Below, piece by piece: positions 1-9,124 of a stretch of DNA of 64,000 bases. The stretch spans positions 339,692 through 403,691 of the forward strand of contig NZ_AUND01000034.1 of NCBI RefSeq assembly GCF_000714535.1, given 5' to 3'. The translations under genes and the position numbers were made by a program. The DNA is from Thioclava pacifica DSM 10166. Its GTDB lineage: Bacteria; Pseudomonadota; Alphaproteobacteria; Rhodobacterales; Rhodobacteraceae. The notes beneath the pieces were generated by a model. The model saw only the letters and a list, made by a program, of their open reading frames with translations. It ran no database searches and was not told the DNA's origin. Positions within the stretch are counted from its first letter, which is position 1, and each line of letters begins with the position of its first letter.

Positions 1-159
1 CCAGTGCTCGATCACGAAGGCGGCCTCGGTGTTGGGCTCGCCCAGAAGGCAAGCCTTCGCGGGCGTGCCTTTGATCTCGCTGAGATACCAAGCCCAGGCG
101 ATGGGCGAGCCGGTCGAGTCGGTATCGGGGGCCTTATGGCCGAAAACCTTGGTCGTCAT
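1..159 (-). CDS. ppaC: Manganese-dependent inorganic pyrophosphatase, N-terminal part (cut by window edge)
   Basis: Only the first 53 codons are in the window; the gene runs off the left edge. The N-terminus has the family II (DHH superfamily) pyrophosphatase signature: GHKAPDTDSTGSP at residues 7-19, with the first metal-binding His and the two Asp of the DTDS loop, followed by a segment typical of this family (LLGEPNTEA at 38-46). The enzyme hydrolyses cytosolic pyrophosphate using Mn2+ or Co2+ and so drives biosynthesis forward. The ATG at 157-159 is chosen because the conserved sequence starts right after it and a purine-rich GAGGGGA stretch lies just upstream. The assignment rests on the N-terminal motif only. 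Confidence 0.85.
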   Translation of the reverse strand, partial: MTTKVFGHKAPDTDSTGSPIAWAWYLSEIKGTPAKACLLGEPNTEAAFVIEHW

Positions 160-263
160 GGAGAAATCCCCTCGGATGTTCGTCTGTCGCGGCGGGTTAT
201 AGGGGCTGCGCGGGGGCTTGTCACCATCGGGAAGAAGCCGGGCGTCGCCAGGAGCGAAAAGGG

Positions 264-481
264 CCGCACCCGACCCTCGGGTGGGCGCTTCGATCCGACC
301 GTGGCTTGGTGCTTTATCTCGAAAGGCCTTAAGTCGGTGGTGCCCGCGAGACATCGCCAATGCGCCCTCCCGGGGGGAGGGGTGAGCCGGGATTGAGCGG
401 CCTTCCAGTGGAAGGGCGCCCCGGCGAACGCCTGAGCATCGCGAACGCCGGACGGGCGCGGCCCGGTCTGGTCGCCCGTGC
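264..481 (-). repeat. Dispersed intergenic repeat, long copy 1 (with extra middle segment)
   Basis: Read on the minus strand, this stretch matches 58755-58909 read on the plus strand: a GGGCCGCGCCCG block (about 455-466 here), CTCCCCC-GGGAGGGC-CATTGGCGATG (about 351-382), CTTT-GAGATA-AGC (about 311-325) and a terminal GAAGCGCCCaCCCGAGG..TCGGGTGCGGCCC block (about 266-296). This copy carries roughly 65 extra bases (about 386-452) absent from the other long copy. The blocks are rich in inverted repeats. It fills most of the 364-base gap between the pyrophosphatase and TraB genes; I see no gene in the gap. Confidence 0.6.
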
Positions 482-523
482 CAACAGATTACTGGCGCGG
501 GCTGAATGGCTAAAGCGTGCCCC

Positions 524-1525
524 CTACCCGTCCAACCGCTCGATCGTCCAGCCATCATCCGCCAGCATCTTCAGGAGCCCGTCATTGCCCGACAGGTGCA
601 GCGCACCTACCGCCACCACGACCGCCCCCTTCTCGGCAGCAGCCTCGATCTTGGGAAACCATTTGCGATTGCGCGCGACCATCAGGAGATCTTCCGAGAG
701 TTTCATCTGTCGCTCCACCTCGGCGGGGTCCATCCCGCCCGCGACCGCCTGTTCGCGGGCCAATTCCCAGATGATCCGGGGCTCGCCACGGAAGTAGAGA
801 TCGCCCATCGTCACACCCATATCGTCGGCCAAGGGCGCGCCGATTACCGCGGCACGCAGCATCTCGAGCGCCTCCTGCTCGGTAATCGCATTGAACAGAG
901 TGAAGACCGTGTCCCAGGGCTCGAGCGCCTCGACCGGCACGTCGCGCGCCTCGGCCCCGTCCATCAGCAGCTTGTCGAGCCCCTTGCCGCCCTTCGCGAT
1001 ATCCTCCACCGCGCAGGGCGGCAGCGACAGAGTCATCGCGACAAAGGCCGGACGCATTTTCGCAGCGAGGAAAGCGGGCATGCCATGGCGCGCAAGCGCC
1101 GCCTTGGTCATCTGCCAATCCTCTTCCGAGAGCAGGTCCGGCAACGTCTTGCCACTCGAGAACATCAGGCTCGGGTCGGTGGTCATCGCCTTTTGCAGCC
1201 GCGCCTCTTCCTCGGGACCGGCCTCGACCAGAAGTGCCGAGGCCCGCGAGAGAGCATCCCCCACCTGCGCGCTCAGCGCATCATGGCGTGCGTCGGGCAA
1301 ATGATACGTGCCCGCAAGCGTGATCTCCTGATCGCCTTTTGTGGCTCGAAACAGCAGCCCTTGCGCAAAGGGCACCGAATGGGCCGCGGATTCGAGGCGG
1401 ACCTGCTCGGCCTTGGGCATCGCATCGAACAGATCGGTGCCAACGCATTCGGCAGCGGCAGGCAGAGAAAAGACAAAGGCGAGAACGGGCGCCAGAAGGG
1501 GGCGGAAAAACATACGTCGTTTCAT
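524..1525 (-). CDS. TraB/GumN family protein (secreted or lipid-side hydrolase-like)
   Basis: A 333-residue protein with an N-terminal signal peptide (hydrophobic stretch 8-24, cleavage near AAAEC). It has the two hallmark glycine/histidine motifs of the TraB/PrgY/GumN (TIKI-like) fold: AGTYH near residues 71-75 and VGALHLSGNDG near 306-316. Relatives include metal-dependent proteases (TIKI) and proteins of unknown activity, so a periplasmic hydrolase is plausible but the substrate is unknown. The gene stands alone between the pyrophosphatase and groES. The ATG at 1523-1525 begins the Lys/Arg-rich signal peptide. Confidence 0.8.
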   Translation of the reverse strand: MKRRMFFRPLLAPVLAFVFSLPAAAECVGTDLFDAMPKAEQVRLESAAHSVPFAQGLLFRATKGDQEITLAGTYHLPDARHDALSAQVGDALSRASALLVEAGPEEEARLQKAMTTDPSLMFSSGKTLPDLLSEEDWQMTKAALARHGMPAFLAAKMRPAFVAMTLSLPPCAVEDIAKGGKGLDKLLMDGAEARDVPVEALEPWDTVFTLFNAITEQEALEMLRAAVIGAPLADDMGVTMGDLYFRGEPRIIWELAREQAVAGGMDPAEVERQMKLSEDLLMVARNRKWFPKIEAAAEKGAVVVAVGALHLSGNDGLLKMLADDGWTIERLDG

Positions 1526-1630
1526 GGGCCGGAGAGTGCCATGCGGACCAACCCGCGCCTAGATGGAAAATGTCCCGCGCAGCCCGATCCGATTTCCTCC
1601 CGTTCGCGAAAATTTTTCCCATCCCGCCCA

Positions 1631-1662
1631 TTGACAGTCCCCGGCCCCAGTGACTAACTCCT
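1631..1662 (+). promoter_or_regulatory. Putative groESL promoter
   Basis: A consensus TTGACA at 1631-1636 is followed about 17 bases later by CTAACT, a weak -10 candidate, placing transcription start just before or within the CIRCE element. A heat-shock sigma (RpoH) site overlapping the same bases cannot be excluded. The assignment rests on position and the perfect -35 only. Confidence 0.45.
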
Positions 1663-1668
1663 GCGCCG

Positions 1669-1695
1669 TTAGCACTCACCAACGACGAGTGCTAA
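1669..1695 (+). promoter_or_regulatory. CIRCE operator (HrcA binding site)
   Basis: Perfect CIRCE: TTAGCACTC, nine bases, GAGTGCTAA, lying 38 bases before the groES ATG. HrcA represses groESL through this element and is released on heat shock. Every position of both 9-base arms matches the consensus. No hrcA gene is in the window. Confidence 0.97.
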
Positions 1696-1732
1696 AACTT
1701 TTGAAACCTGGAACCTTTAGGGAGTGAGCCAG

Positions 1733-2020
1733 ATGGCATTCAAACCGCTTCATGACCGTGTGCTGGTCAAGCGCGTGGAGAGCGAAGAAAAGACCAAGGG
1801 TGGCCTGATCATCCCCGACAGCGCGAAAGAAAAGCCCGCCGAGGGCGAAGTTGTCGCAGTCGGCGACGGCGCACGCAAGGATTCGGGCGAGCTGATCGCG
1901 CCGGCAGTGAAGGCGGGCGACCGCGTTCTGTTCGGCAAGTGGTCGGGCACCGAAGTCACGGTCGACGGCGAAGAGCTGCTGATCATGAAGGAAAGCGACA
2001 TCATGGGCATCATCTCGTAA
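1733..2020 (+). CDS. groES: Co-chaperonin GroES
   Basis: A 95-residue protein of normal family length. It begins [13 protein letters not shown], contains the mobile-loop region ([10 protein letters not shown], about 20-29) and ends in the conserved SDIMGII. It forms the heptameric lid of the GroEL chamber. An in-frame GTG three codons upstream would add residues absent from the family, and GGGAGTGAG forms a good ribosome site for the ATG, so the ATG at 1733 is preferred. It is the first gene of the groES-groEL operon, under CIRCE control. Confidence 0.97.
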   Translation: MAFKPLHDRVLVKRVESEEKTKGGLIIPDSAKEKPAEGEVVAVGDGARKDSGELIAPAVKAGDRVLFGKWSGTEVTVDGEELLIMKESDIMGIIS

Positions 2021-2051
2021 GGCGCACCCTGCCCTTACCGAGACCCCATGA

Positions 2052-3731
<1,680 letters not shown>

Positions 3732-3760
3732 TCAGCCGCTCCCGCTTCAGGGATACGGGA

Positions 3761-3788
3761 AAGGGCGCCTCTCGGGGCGCCCTTTTTC
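3761..3788 (+). terminator. Intrinsic terminator of groESL
   Basis: AGGGCGCC, a four-base loop and GGCGCCCT form a GC-rich hairpin followed by a run of T, 30 bases after the groEL stop. Confidence 0.9.
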
Positions 3789-3859
3789 TATTGGAGCAAA
3801 GGACACGCCCGAGGGCGGCACCCGAGCGCCGGGTGCGCCCCTGCCCGGTACGGTCCGCG

Positions 3860-3953
3860 CTTTACCCCCGCCACATCCGGACGACCTCATCCCGCGCGCA
3901 CACGTCCCCCAAGCGCCCGCCCGAGGGAGCGGTCACGCGCTGCCCGAGCCGCT
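3860..3953 (+). repeat. Dispersed intergenic repeat, short-type copy B
   Basis: About 94 bases that align over their whole length with 13452-13545 (roughly four-fifths identical by eye). The copies share CTTTA-CCC-GCCA-ATCC-GAC-ACCTC at the left and the block AAGCGCCCGCCCGAGGG-GCGGTC---CGC-GCCCG-GCCGCT at the right. The right block is a GC-rich imperfect hairpin also present in the long copies. A weaker related string (GCCCGAGGGCGG..) lies at about 3808-3840. Together these occupy the 302-base gap between groEL and the SDR gene, where I see no gene. Confidence 0.6.
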
Positions 3954-4033
3954 GACCCGACCGCCTCGCCTGCCCTTTCCCACTTTCCCCCCGCGCGCCC
4001 CCGCGCTAGCGTCGCGCCAAACGGGAGGACAAC

Positions 4034-4789
4034 ATGATCGAGATGGCATTGGTGACGGGCGCTGCCCGTGGAATCGGCTTGGCAACCACGAAGCTGTTTC
4101 TTGAAATGGGCTGGCAGGTCGTGATGGTGGATCGCGACGAGGCCGCGCTCGAAGAGGCGAGCCGCGATCTTCACGGCACCCACCCGATCCTCTGCGATGT
4201 CTCGCAGCCCGATCAGGTCGCGACCCTGGCTGAGGAGGTCGGCCATATCGCGCAATACGGGCTCAAGGCGCTCGTGAACAATGCGGGCGTGGCCGAGTTC
4301 GGCCCGATCGGCGAGACCGATTTCGCTATGTGGCGGCGCGTGATGGAGACCAATCTCGACGGCGTCTTCCTGATGAGCCAGACCCTGACGCCGCAACTTG
4401 CAAAGGCGAAAGGCGCGATCGTGAACATCGCCTCGATCTCGGGCCTGCGCGCCTCGACGCTGCGCGTGGCCTATGGCACCTCGAAGGCGGCAGTGATCGC
4501 GCTGACCGAGCAGCAGGCGGTCGAACTGGGCGAGCTGGGCATCCGCGCCAATTGCGTGGCCCCCGGCCCGGTGCGCACGAAACTCGCGATGGCCGTGCAT
4601 AGCCAGGCGATCATCGACGCCTATCACGACGCGATCCCGCTCAACCGCTATGGCTCCGAACGCGAGATCGCCGAAGCCATCGCATTCCTTGCCTCGGACA
4701 AGGCCAGCTACATCACCGGTCAGCTCTTGGCGGCCGATGGCGGGTTCGGCGCCACCGGGATAGGACTGCCCGCCCTGCGCAAGAGCTGA
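4034..4789 (+). CDS. SDR family NAD(P)-dependent oxidoreductase
   Basis: A 251-residue classical short-chain dehydrogenase. It shows the cofactor loop TGAARGIG (8-15), NNAG (82-85), catalytic Ser near 133-135, Tyr147 and Lys151 in YGTSK, and the PG motif after strand 6. An acidic VDRDE at the end of strand 2 (about 32-36) suggests NAD rather than NADP. The substrate cannot be read from the sequence. It sits about 100 bases upstream of the valine-degradation operon in the same direction; an operator-like palindrome lies between them, so it is probably a separate unit. GGGAGGAC precedes the ATG. Confidence 0.85.
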   Translation: MIEMALVTGAARGIGLATTKLFLEMGWQVVMVDRDEAALEEASRDLHGTHPILCDVSQPDQVATLAEEVGHIAQYGLKALVNNAGVAEFGPIGETDFAMWRRVMETNLDGVFLMSQTLTPQLAKAKGAIVNIASISGLRASTLRVAYGTSKAAVIALTEQQAVELGELGIRANCVAPGPVRTKLAMAVHSQAIIDAYHDAIPLNRYGSEREIAEAIAFLASDKASYITGQLLAADGGFGATGIGLPALRKS

Positions 4790-4824
4790 TCGCCCCCCTT
4801 GCAAAACTCTTGCAAGGATTCGAA

Positions 4825-4842
4825 ATTAAACGGGTGTTCAAT
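4825..4842 (+). promoter_or_regulatory. Operator-like palindrome upstream of the valine-degradation operon
   Basis: ATTAAAC-GGGT-GTTCAAT: 7-base arms with one mismatch and a 4-base spacer, 47 bases before the acyl-CoA dehydrogenase start. The same architecture, ATTGAAC-ATAT-GTTCATT, lies before the HSD10-like gene at 55905-55922. The shape and size fit a dimeric regulator such as a TetR-family protein; the regulator is not identified. Confidence 0.5.
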
Positions 4843-4889
4843 TCATTCGGCCCGCGCCGAAGAAGATGCCGAACTCGGGGAGGAGTTTC

Positions 4890-6035
4890 ATGGATTACGC
4901 GCTCAGCGAGGAACAGCAGGCCATTTTCGACATGGCCTATGCCTTCGGGCAGGACGAGATCGCGCCCAATGCGGTCGCCTGGGAAGAGGCGGGCACGATT
5001 CCGAAAGAGCTTTGGCCAAAGGTGGCCGAGCTGGGTCTGGGCGGGATCTATGTCTCGGAAGAGCAAGGCGGCTCGGGGCTGTCGCGCCTCGATGCGACGC
5101 TGGTCTTCGAGGCGCTGGCCATGTCCTGCCCCGCCGTCGGCTCCTTCCTGTCGATCCACAACATGTGCGGCGGCATGATCGACAAGTTCGGCACCGAGGA
5201 GGACAAGGCGCGCTGGCTGCCAGACCTCGTGAGCATGAACAAGATCTTCTCCTATTGCCTGACCGAGCCGGGCTCGGGTTCGGATGCGGCGGCGCTGCGC
5301 ACCCGCGCCGAGCGCACGAACGAGGGCTGGCGCGTCAACGGCACCAAGGCCTTCATCTCGGGCGGCGGCTATTCGGATGTCTATGTGACGATGGTGCGCA
5401 CCGGTGAGGACGGGCCGAAGGGCATCTCGACGGTGGTCGTCGAAGACGGCACGAAGGGGCTGAGCTTCGGCGCGCTCGAGCGCAAGATGGGCTGGAAGGC
5501 CCAGCCCACCGCGCAGGTGCAGTTCGACGATTGCGACATTCCGGCGGAAAATCTGCTGGGCGAAGAGGGCAAGGGCTTCACTTATGCAATGGCGGGACTC
5601 GATGGCGGGCGTCTGAACATCGCGGCCTCGGCGCTGGGGGGCGCGCAGGCTGCGCTGACCCAGACCCTGACCTATATGGGGGAGCGCAAGGCATTCGGGC
5701 GCACGATCGACCAGTTCCAGGCACTTCAATTCCGTCTCGCCGAGATGGAGGTGAAGCTGCAATCGGCGCGCACCTTCCTGCGCCAGGCAGCCTGGAAGCT
5801 CGACAACAAAACCCATGACGCGACGAAGTTCTGCGCGATGGCCAAGCTCTACGTGACCGATGCCGCGTTCGATGTGGCCAACCAGTGCCTGCAACTGCAT
5901 GGCGGTTACGGTTACCTTGCCGATTACGGGATCGAGAAGATCGTCCGCGACCTGCGGGTGCACCAGATCCTCGAAGGCACGAACGAGATCATGCGGCTGA
6001 TCGTGAGCCGCACCATGCTGGCGGAGCGCGGCTGA
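4890..6035 (+). CDS. Acyl-CoA dehydrogenase, probably isobutyryl-CoA dehydrogenase
   Basis: A 381-residue FAD-dependent acyl-CoA dehydrogenase of normal length. It has TEPGSGSD (about 125-132) and the flavin/substrate segment GTKAFISGGG, and the C-terminal GTNEIM carries the catalytic Glu near residue 366, the usual position for short-chain enzymes. Specificity for isobutyryl-CoA (valine pathway, giving methacrylyl-CoA) is inferred from the next two genes, which code for the later valine-pathway steps. GGGGAGGAG lies six bases before the ATG. Its stop overlaps the next start (TGATG), so the genes are translationally coupled. Confidence 0.88.
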   Translation: MDYALSEEQQAIFDMAYAFGQDEIAPNAVAWEEAGTIPKELWPKVAELGLGGIYVSEEQGGSGLSRLDATLVFEALAMSCPAVGSFLSIHNMCGGMIDKFGTEEDKARWLPDLVSMNKIFSYCLTEPGSGSDAAALRTRAERTNEGWRVNGTKAFISGGGYSDVYVTMVRTGEDGPKGISTVVVEDGTKGLSFGALERKMGWKAQPTAQVQFDDCDIPAENLLGEEGKGFTYAMAGLDGGRLNIAASALGGAQAALTQTLTYMGERKAFGRTIDQFQALQFRLAEMEVKLQSARTFLRQAAWKLDNKTHDATKFCAMAKLYVTDAAFDVANQCLQLHGGYGYLADYGIEKIVRDLRVHQILEGTNEIMRLIVSRTMLAERG

Positions 6036-7081
6036 TGTCTGACGAGACGATGCTCGCCCGCAAGGAAGGCCGCGCCGGGCGGCTGACCTTCAACCGGCCG
6101 AAGGCGCTCAACGCGCTCGACCACGACATGGCGATGGTGATCGAGGCGGCGTTGGATCAATGGCGCGACGATGCAGAGGTCGATCTCGTCGTGATCGACG
6201 CGATCGGCGATCGCGCCTTCTGCGCCGGTGGCGACATTGCCGCGGTCTACCGTGCGGGCATCGCCGGCGATTCCCGTCCCGGTCAGGATTTCTGGCGCGA
6301 CGAATACCGGATGAACGCGAAGATCGCGGAATATCCCAAGCCGATCGTCGCCTTCATGCAAGGCTTCGTGATGGGCGGCGGCGTCGGCGTCGGCGGTCAT
6401 GCGAGCCATCGCATCGTGGGCGAGAGCACGCAGGTCTCGATGCCCGAAAGCGGGATCGGGCTGATCCCGGATGTGGGCGGCACGCTGCTTCTGGCGCGCG
6501 CGCCGGGGCATGTGGGAGAATATCTGGGCGTGACGGGCGCGCGCATGAACGCCTCCGATGCGCTCTATACCGGCTTTGCGGACAGTTTCTTGCCCGAGGC
6601 AGACTGGGAAGCGGCCAAGGCGACGCTGGTCGAGACCGGCGACATCACAAGCCTGCCCGCGAGCCAGACCCCGCCTGAGCCGGGCAGCCTCGCGCCGCAA
6701 CGCGCCGAGATCGACGCGGCCTTCGCCGCCCCGGACATTCATGCGATCGTCGAGGCGCTCGAGGTCGCAGGCGGCACATTCTCGGAAAAGACCCTCAAGA
6801 CAATCCGGCGCAACTCGCCGCTGTCGATGGAGGCGACGATCCGTCTCGTGCGCATGACACGCGCGGCAAACACCATTCGCGCCGCGCTCGAACACGAGTT
6901 CCGCTTTACCTGGCGCGCTGCGGAACTAGGTGATTTTCTCGAAGGGGTGCGGGCCCAGATCATCGACAAGGACCGCAATCCGCAATGGAAACACGCTCTG
7001 GACAGCCTGCCCGAGGAGGATGTGGCACGGATGTTGGAGCCGCTGGGGCCGGATTGGGCCATCTGGGAGGAGAGCAAATGA
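6035..7081 (+). CDS. Enoyl-CoA hydratase/isomerase family protein, probable 3-hydroxyisobutyryl-CoA hydrolase
   Basis: A 348-residue crotonase-fold protein. It carries the ECH_2/HIBCH-type signature: CAGGD (63-67), the oxyanion-hole segment GGGVGVGGH (114-122) and PESGIGLIPD (137-146) with the Glu and Asp used by the hydrolase. The length (about 350) suits 3-hydroxyisobutyryl-CoA hydrolase better than a 260-residue enoyl-CoA hydratase. The enzyme would release free 3-hydroxyisobutyrate, the substrate of the next gene product. It overlaps the upstream stop by one base and the downstream start by four (ATGA), marking a compact operon. Confidence 0.87.
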   Translation: MSDETMLARKEGRAGRLTFNRPKALNALDHDMAMVIEAALDQWRDDAEVDLVVIDAIGDRAFCAGGDIAAVYRAGIAGDSRPGQDFWRDEYRMNAKIAEYPKPIVAFMQGFVMGGGVGVGGHASHRIVGESTQVSMPESGIGLIPDVGGTLLLARAPGHVGEYLGVTGARMNASDALYTGFADSFLPEADWEAAKATLVETGDITSLPASQTPPEPGSLAPQRAEIDAAFAAPDIHAIVEALEVAGGTFSEKTLKTIRRNSPLSMEATIRLVRMTRAANTIRAALEHEFRFTWRAAELGDFLEGVRAQIIDKDRNPQWKHALDSLPEEDVARMLEPLGPDWAIWEESK

Positions 7082-7950
7082 AAATCGCATTTATCGGACT
7101 TGGGAACATGGGCGGGCCGATGGCCTCGAACCTTGTGGCCGCGGGCCATCAGGTCATCGGCTTCGACCTCGCCGCCCCGCCGCCTGAAGGCGTCGGTCAG
7201 GCGACGACCGCTGCGGCGGCCGCACAAGAGGCTGAAGTGGTCATTACCATGCTGCCCAACGGTGGCATTCTGCGCGAGGTCGCCAAGGAAGTGATCCCGG
7301 CGATGCAGGACGGCGCGGTGCTCTGCGATTGCTCGACCGTTGACGTGGACAGCGCCAAAGCGGTCGCGAAAATGGCAGCCGAGCGCGGGCTTGGTGCGCT
7401 CGACGCCCCCGTCTCGGGCGGCGTGGGCGGCGCGACCAACGGCACGCTGACCTTCATGGTGGGCGGTGACGAGAAAAGCTTCGCGACGGTGAAGCCGCTC
7501 TTCGACATCATGGGCCAGAAGGCCGTGCATTGCGGCGAGGCGGGCGCAGGCCAGTCGGCCAAGATCTGCAACAACATGATCCTTGGCGTGACGATGATCG
7601 CCACCTGCGAGGCTTTCGCTCTGGCCGACAAGCTCGGGCTCGACCGCGAGAAGATGTTCGACGTGGTCTCGACCTCCTCGGGTCAGAGCTGGTCGATGAA
7701 CACCTATTGCCCCGCCCCAGGCGTCGGGCCGCAAACGCCGGCTGACAACGATTATAAGCCGGGTTTCGCGGCGGAGCTGATGCTCAAGGATCTGCGGCTG
7801 AGCCAGCAGGCGGCCGAGAGCGCCGATGCCGATACCCCGATGGGCAAGCTGGCCTCCGCGCTCTATGCCGCCTTCGTCGAAGCCGAAGATGGCAAGGGAA
7901 AGGATTTCTCGGCCATGCTGCCGCGGTTCGAGAAACGCGGCCGGTCCTGA
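7078..7950 (+). CDS. mmsB: 3-hydroxyisobutyrate dehydrogenase
   Basis: A 290-residue beta-hydroxyacid dehydrogenase with the N-terminal NAD loop GLGNMGGP (7-14), DAPVSGGVGGA substrate loop (109-119) and the catalytic Lys162 in GAGQSAKICNN. It oxidises 3-hydroxyisobutyrate to methylmalonate semialdehyde, the step after the hydrolase encoded just upstream. The start overlaps the previous stop as ATGA. The methylmalonate-semialdehyde dehydrogenase (mmsA) is not in the window. A second family member at 34129-35001 stands apart, but this one is the better mmsB by context. Confidence 0.92.
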   Translation: MKIAFIGLGNMGGPMASNLVAAGHQVIGFDLAAPPPEGVGQATTAAAAAQEAEVVITMLPNGGILREVAKEVIPAMQDGAVLCDCSTVDVDSAKAVAKMAAERGLGALDAPVSGGVGGATNGTLTFMVGGDEKSFATVKPLFDIMGQKAVHCGEAGAGQSAKICNNMILGVTMIATCEAFALADKLGLDREKMFDVVSTSSGQSWSMNTYCPAPGVGPQTPADNDYKPGFAAELMLKDLRLSQQAAESADADTPMGKLASALYAAFVEAEDGKGKDFSAMLPRFEKRGRS

Positions 7951-8057
7951 TCGCTTTGCGCGGGCGGGTCGAGACCGCCCTGCCCGCGCCCTCATGTCAC
8001 AGCCCCTCAATTCGCGCCAAGGTGAGTTAATCCTTGCCGCACACAACCACGTATCGC

Positions 8058-8070
8058 TATCACGGTGATA
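8058..8070 (+). promoter_or_regulatory. Short perfect palindrome upstream of the DUF2892 gene
   Basis: TATCAC-G-GTGATA, 30 bases before the ATG at 8100, partly overlapping a GATAAT that could serve as a -10. Size and place fit an operator for a small dimeric repressor; no regulator gene is adjacent. Confidence 0.35.
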
Positions 8071-8099
8071 ATACAGCGCGATAACCGAAGGGGTTTTCC

Positions 8100-8297
8100 A
8101 TGTTTAAACGCAATGTCGGCGGCATTGACCGCATCCTGCGCATCGTCATCGGGCTTGGCCTGATGCTGGGCTATTTCTTTAATCCCGGCGCTCCCTATAG
8201 CTGGCTCTACTGGATCGGGATCATCCCGCTCGCCACCGGCCTGATGGGGAGCTGTGCGCTCTACACGATCCTCGGGGTCAATACCTGCAAGAAGTGA
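8100..8297 (+). CDS. DUF2892 (YgaP-like) small inner-membrane protein
   Basis: 65 residues with two hydrophobic segments (about 13-27 and 33-50) and the family ending GLMGSCALYTILGVNTC. It matches the DUF2892 family, the membrane half of YgaP-type proteins that elsewhere are fused to or encoded with rhodaneses and sulfur-handling enzymes. Here it is alone; a rhodanese gene lies 5.5 kb away at 13770. The role is unknown. The start is preceded by GAAGGGG. Confidence 0.85.
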   Translation: MFKRNVGGIDRILRIVIGLGLMLGYFFNPGAPYSWLYWIGIIPLATGLMGSCALYTILGVNTCKK

Positions 8298-8332
8298 TCC
8301 GGGCGCTGAACCCGCCTTTTGACGCCATTTCG

Positions 8333-8367
8333 CCCCGCCGGAGCCCGATGCGCTTCGGCGGGGTTTT
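8333..8367 (+). terminator. Intrinsic terminator after DUF2892 gene
   Basis: CCCCGCCG and CGGCGGGG arms around a 15-base loop, followed by TTTT, 35 bases after the stop. Confidence 0.75.
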
Positions 8368-8469
8368 GCTTGCCGATGCGCCAACCGTCGCCGAATGAAA
8401 ATGACAGCGATGGAACGAAACGCCTGATCCGTTCATTACTCAAGCGAGACGAACGAAAGGAGAGTTCGC

Positions 8470-8886
8470 ATGAAACATCTTACCCGCTTCACGCTGGCCG
8501 CCGCGCTTGGCGCGAGCCTGCTGCCCGGTGTCGCGCTGGCTGACAATCCCGGCAATGGCGCGACAAAATGGAAGAAGGACAAGCCGCGTTCCGAACAGGT
8601 GATACGCGGCGCGCAGCAGGACTATCGCGCCTGCCCGCCCGGACTGGCCAAGAAGAACAATGGCTGCCGCCCGCCGGGGCTCACGCAGGAGCATCACGAG
8701 CGCAACCGCTGGCGCGAGGGCGACCGGATCACCGGCGATTACATTCTGGTGCGCAATCCGGACCGCTACGGCCTCGACCCGCGCAACACCTATTGGCGCT
8801 CGGACGGATACGTCTACCGAGTCGACCGCAAGACCGGTGAAGTGCTGTCATTGATCGGTCTCGCGCAATCAATCCTCGGGAACTGA
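8470..8886 (+). CDS. RcnB-like secreted protein, paralogue 1
   Basis: 138 residues with a signal peptide cleaved after AGVALA-like residues near 24, a basic segment, a CPPGLAKKNNGCRPPG motif (about 57-72) seen in many small alphaproteobacterial periplasmic proteins, and a C-terminal RcnB-type domain (RYGLDPRNTYWRSDGYVYRVDRKTGEV). RcnB proteins are periplasmic; E. coli RcnB affects Ni/Co homeostasis, but a metal role here is not shown. The domain recurs in the next two genes. GAAAGGAGAG gives a strong ribosome site. A hairpin follows the gene, so it is probably monocistronic. Confidence 0.75.
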   Translation: MKHLTRFTLAAALGASLLPGVALADNPGNGATKWKKDKPRSEQVIRGAQQDYRACPPGLAKKNNGCRPPGLTQEHHERNRWREGDRITGDYILVRNPDRYGLDPRNTYWRSDGYVYRVDRKTGEVLSLIGLAQSILGN

Positions 8887-8932
8887 TTTCGCAGCTGCAA
8901 AAACACGATCTAGATTGCCGTGACGGCAAGGC

Positions 8933-8963
8933 AAGGCCCGCGCAGAAATGCGCGGGCCTTTAA
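8933..8963 (+). terminator. Intrinsic terminator after RcnB-like paralogue 1
   Basis: AAGGCCCGCGCA, GAAA tetraloop, TGCGCGGGCCTT, then TTAA: a 12-base perfect stem. Confidence 0.85.
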
Positions 8964-9047
8964 CGAATCATGAAAGGTGGCTTCATTTTTTTCTTAAGTA
9001 ATTTCAAATAACTACGGTGCACGAATGTACACAGACGCGTGCATAGC

Positions 9048-9096
9048 GGAAATGCGGAATCTGCAATGGACCTTTTTGCCGCAATGCGGCATTTCC
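9048..9096 (+). other. Long inverted repeat in the leader of RcnB-like paralogue 2
   Basis: GGAAATGC at 9048-9055 is complementary to GCATTTCC at 9089-9096, with an alternative inner TGCGG/CCGCA pairing (9053-9057 with 9079-9083), 29 bases before the ATG at 9125. It lies just after an AT-rich stretch (8985-9015) that is unusual for this genome. It could be an RNA fold in the 5' leader or an operator; there is no match to a known riboswitch that I recognise. Confidence 0.35.
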
Positions 9097-9124
9097 CTAC
9101 CAAACGCTAAATAAGGAAACGCGC

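Noticed and set aside
8058..8070. FNR/Anr box reading of the TATCAC-G-GTGATA palindrome
   Set aside because: The FNR consensus is TTGAT-N4-ATCAA; arms and spacer do not fit. Kept only as an unassigned palindrome.
8400..8440. EcfG-type promoter (GGAAC..GTT) before the first RcnB-like gene
   Set aside because: The spacing between GGAAC and CGTT is about 13-14 bases, shorter than the 16-18 expected for EcfG promoters.
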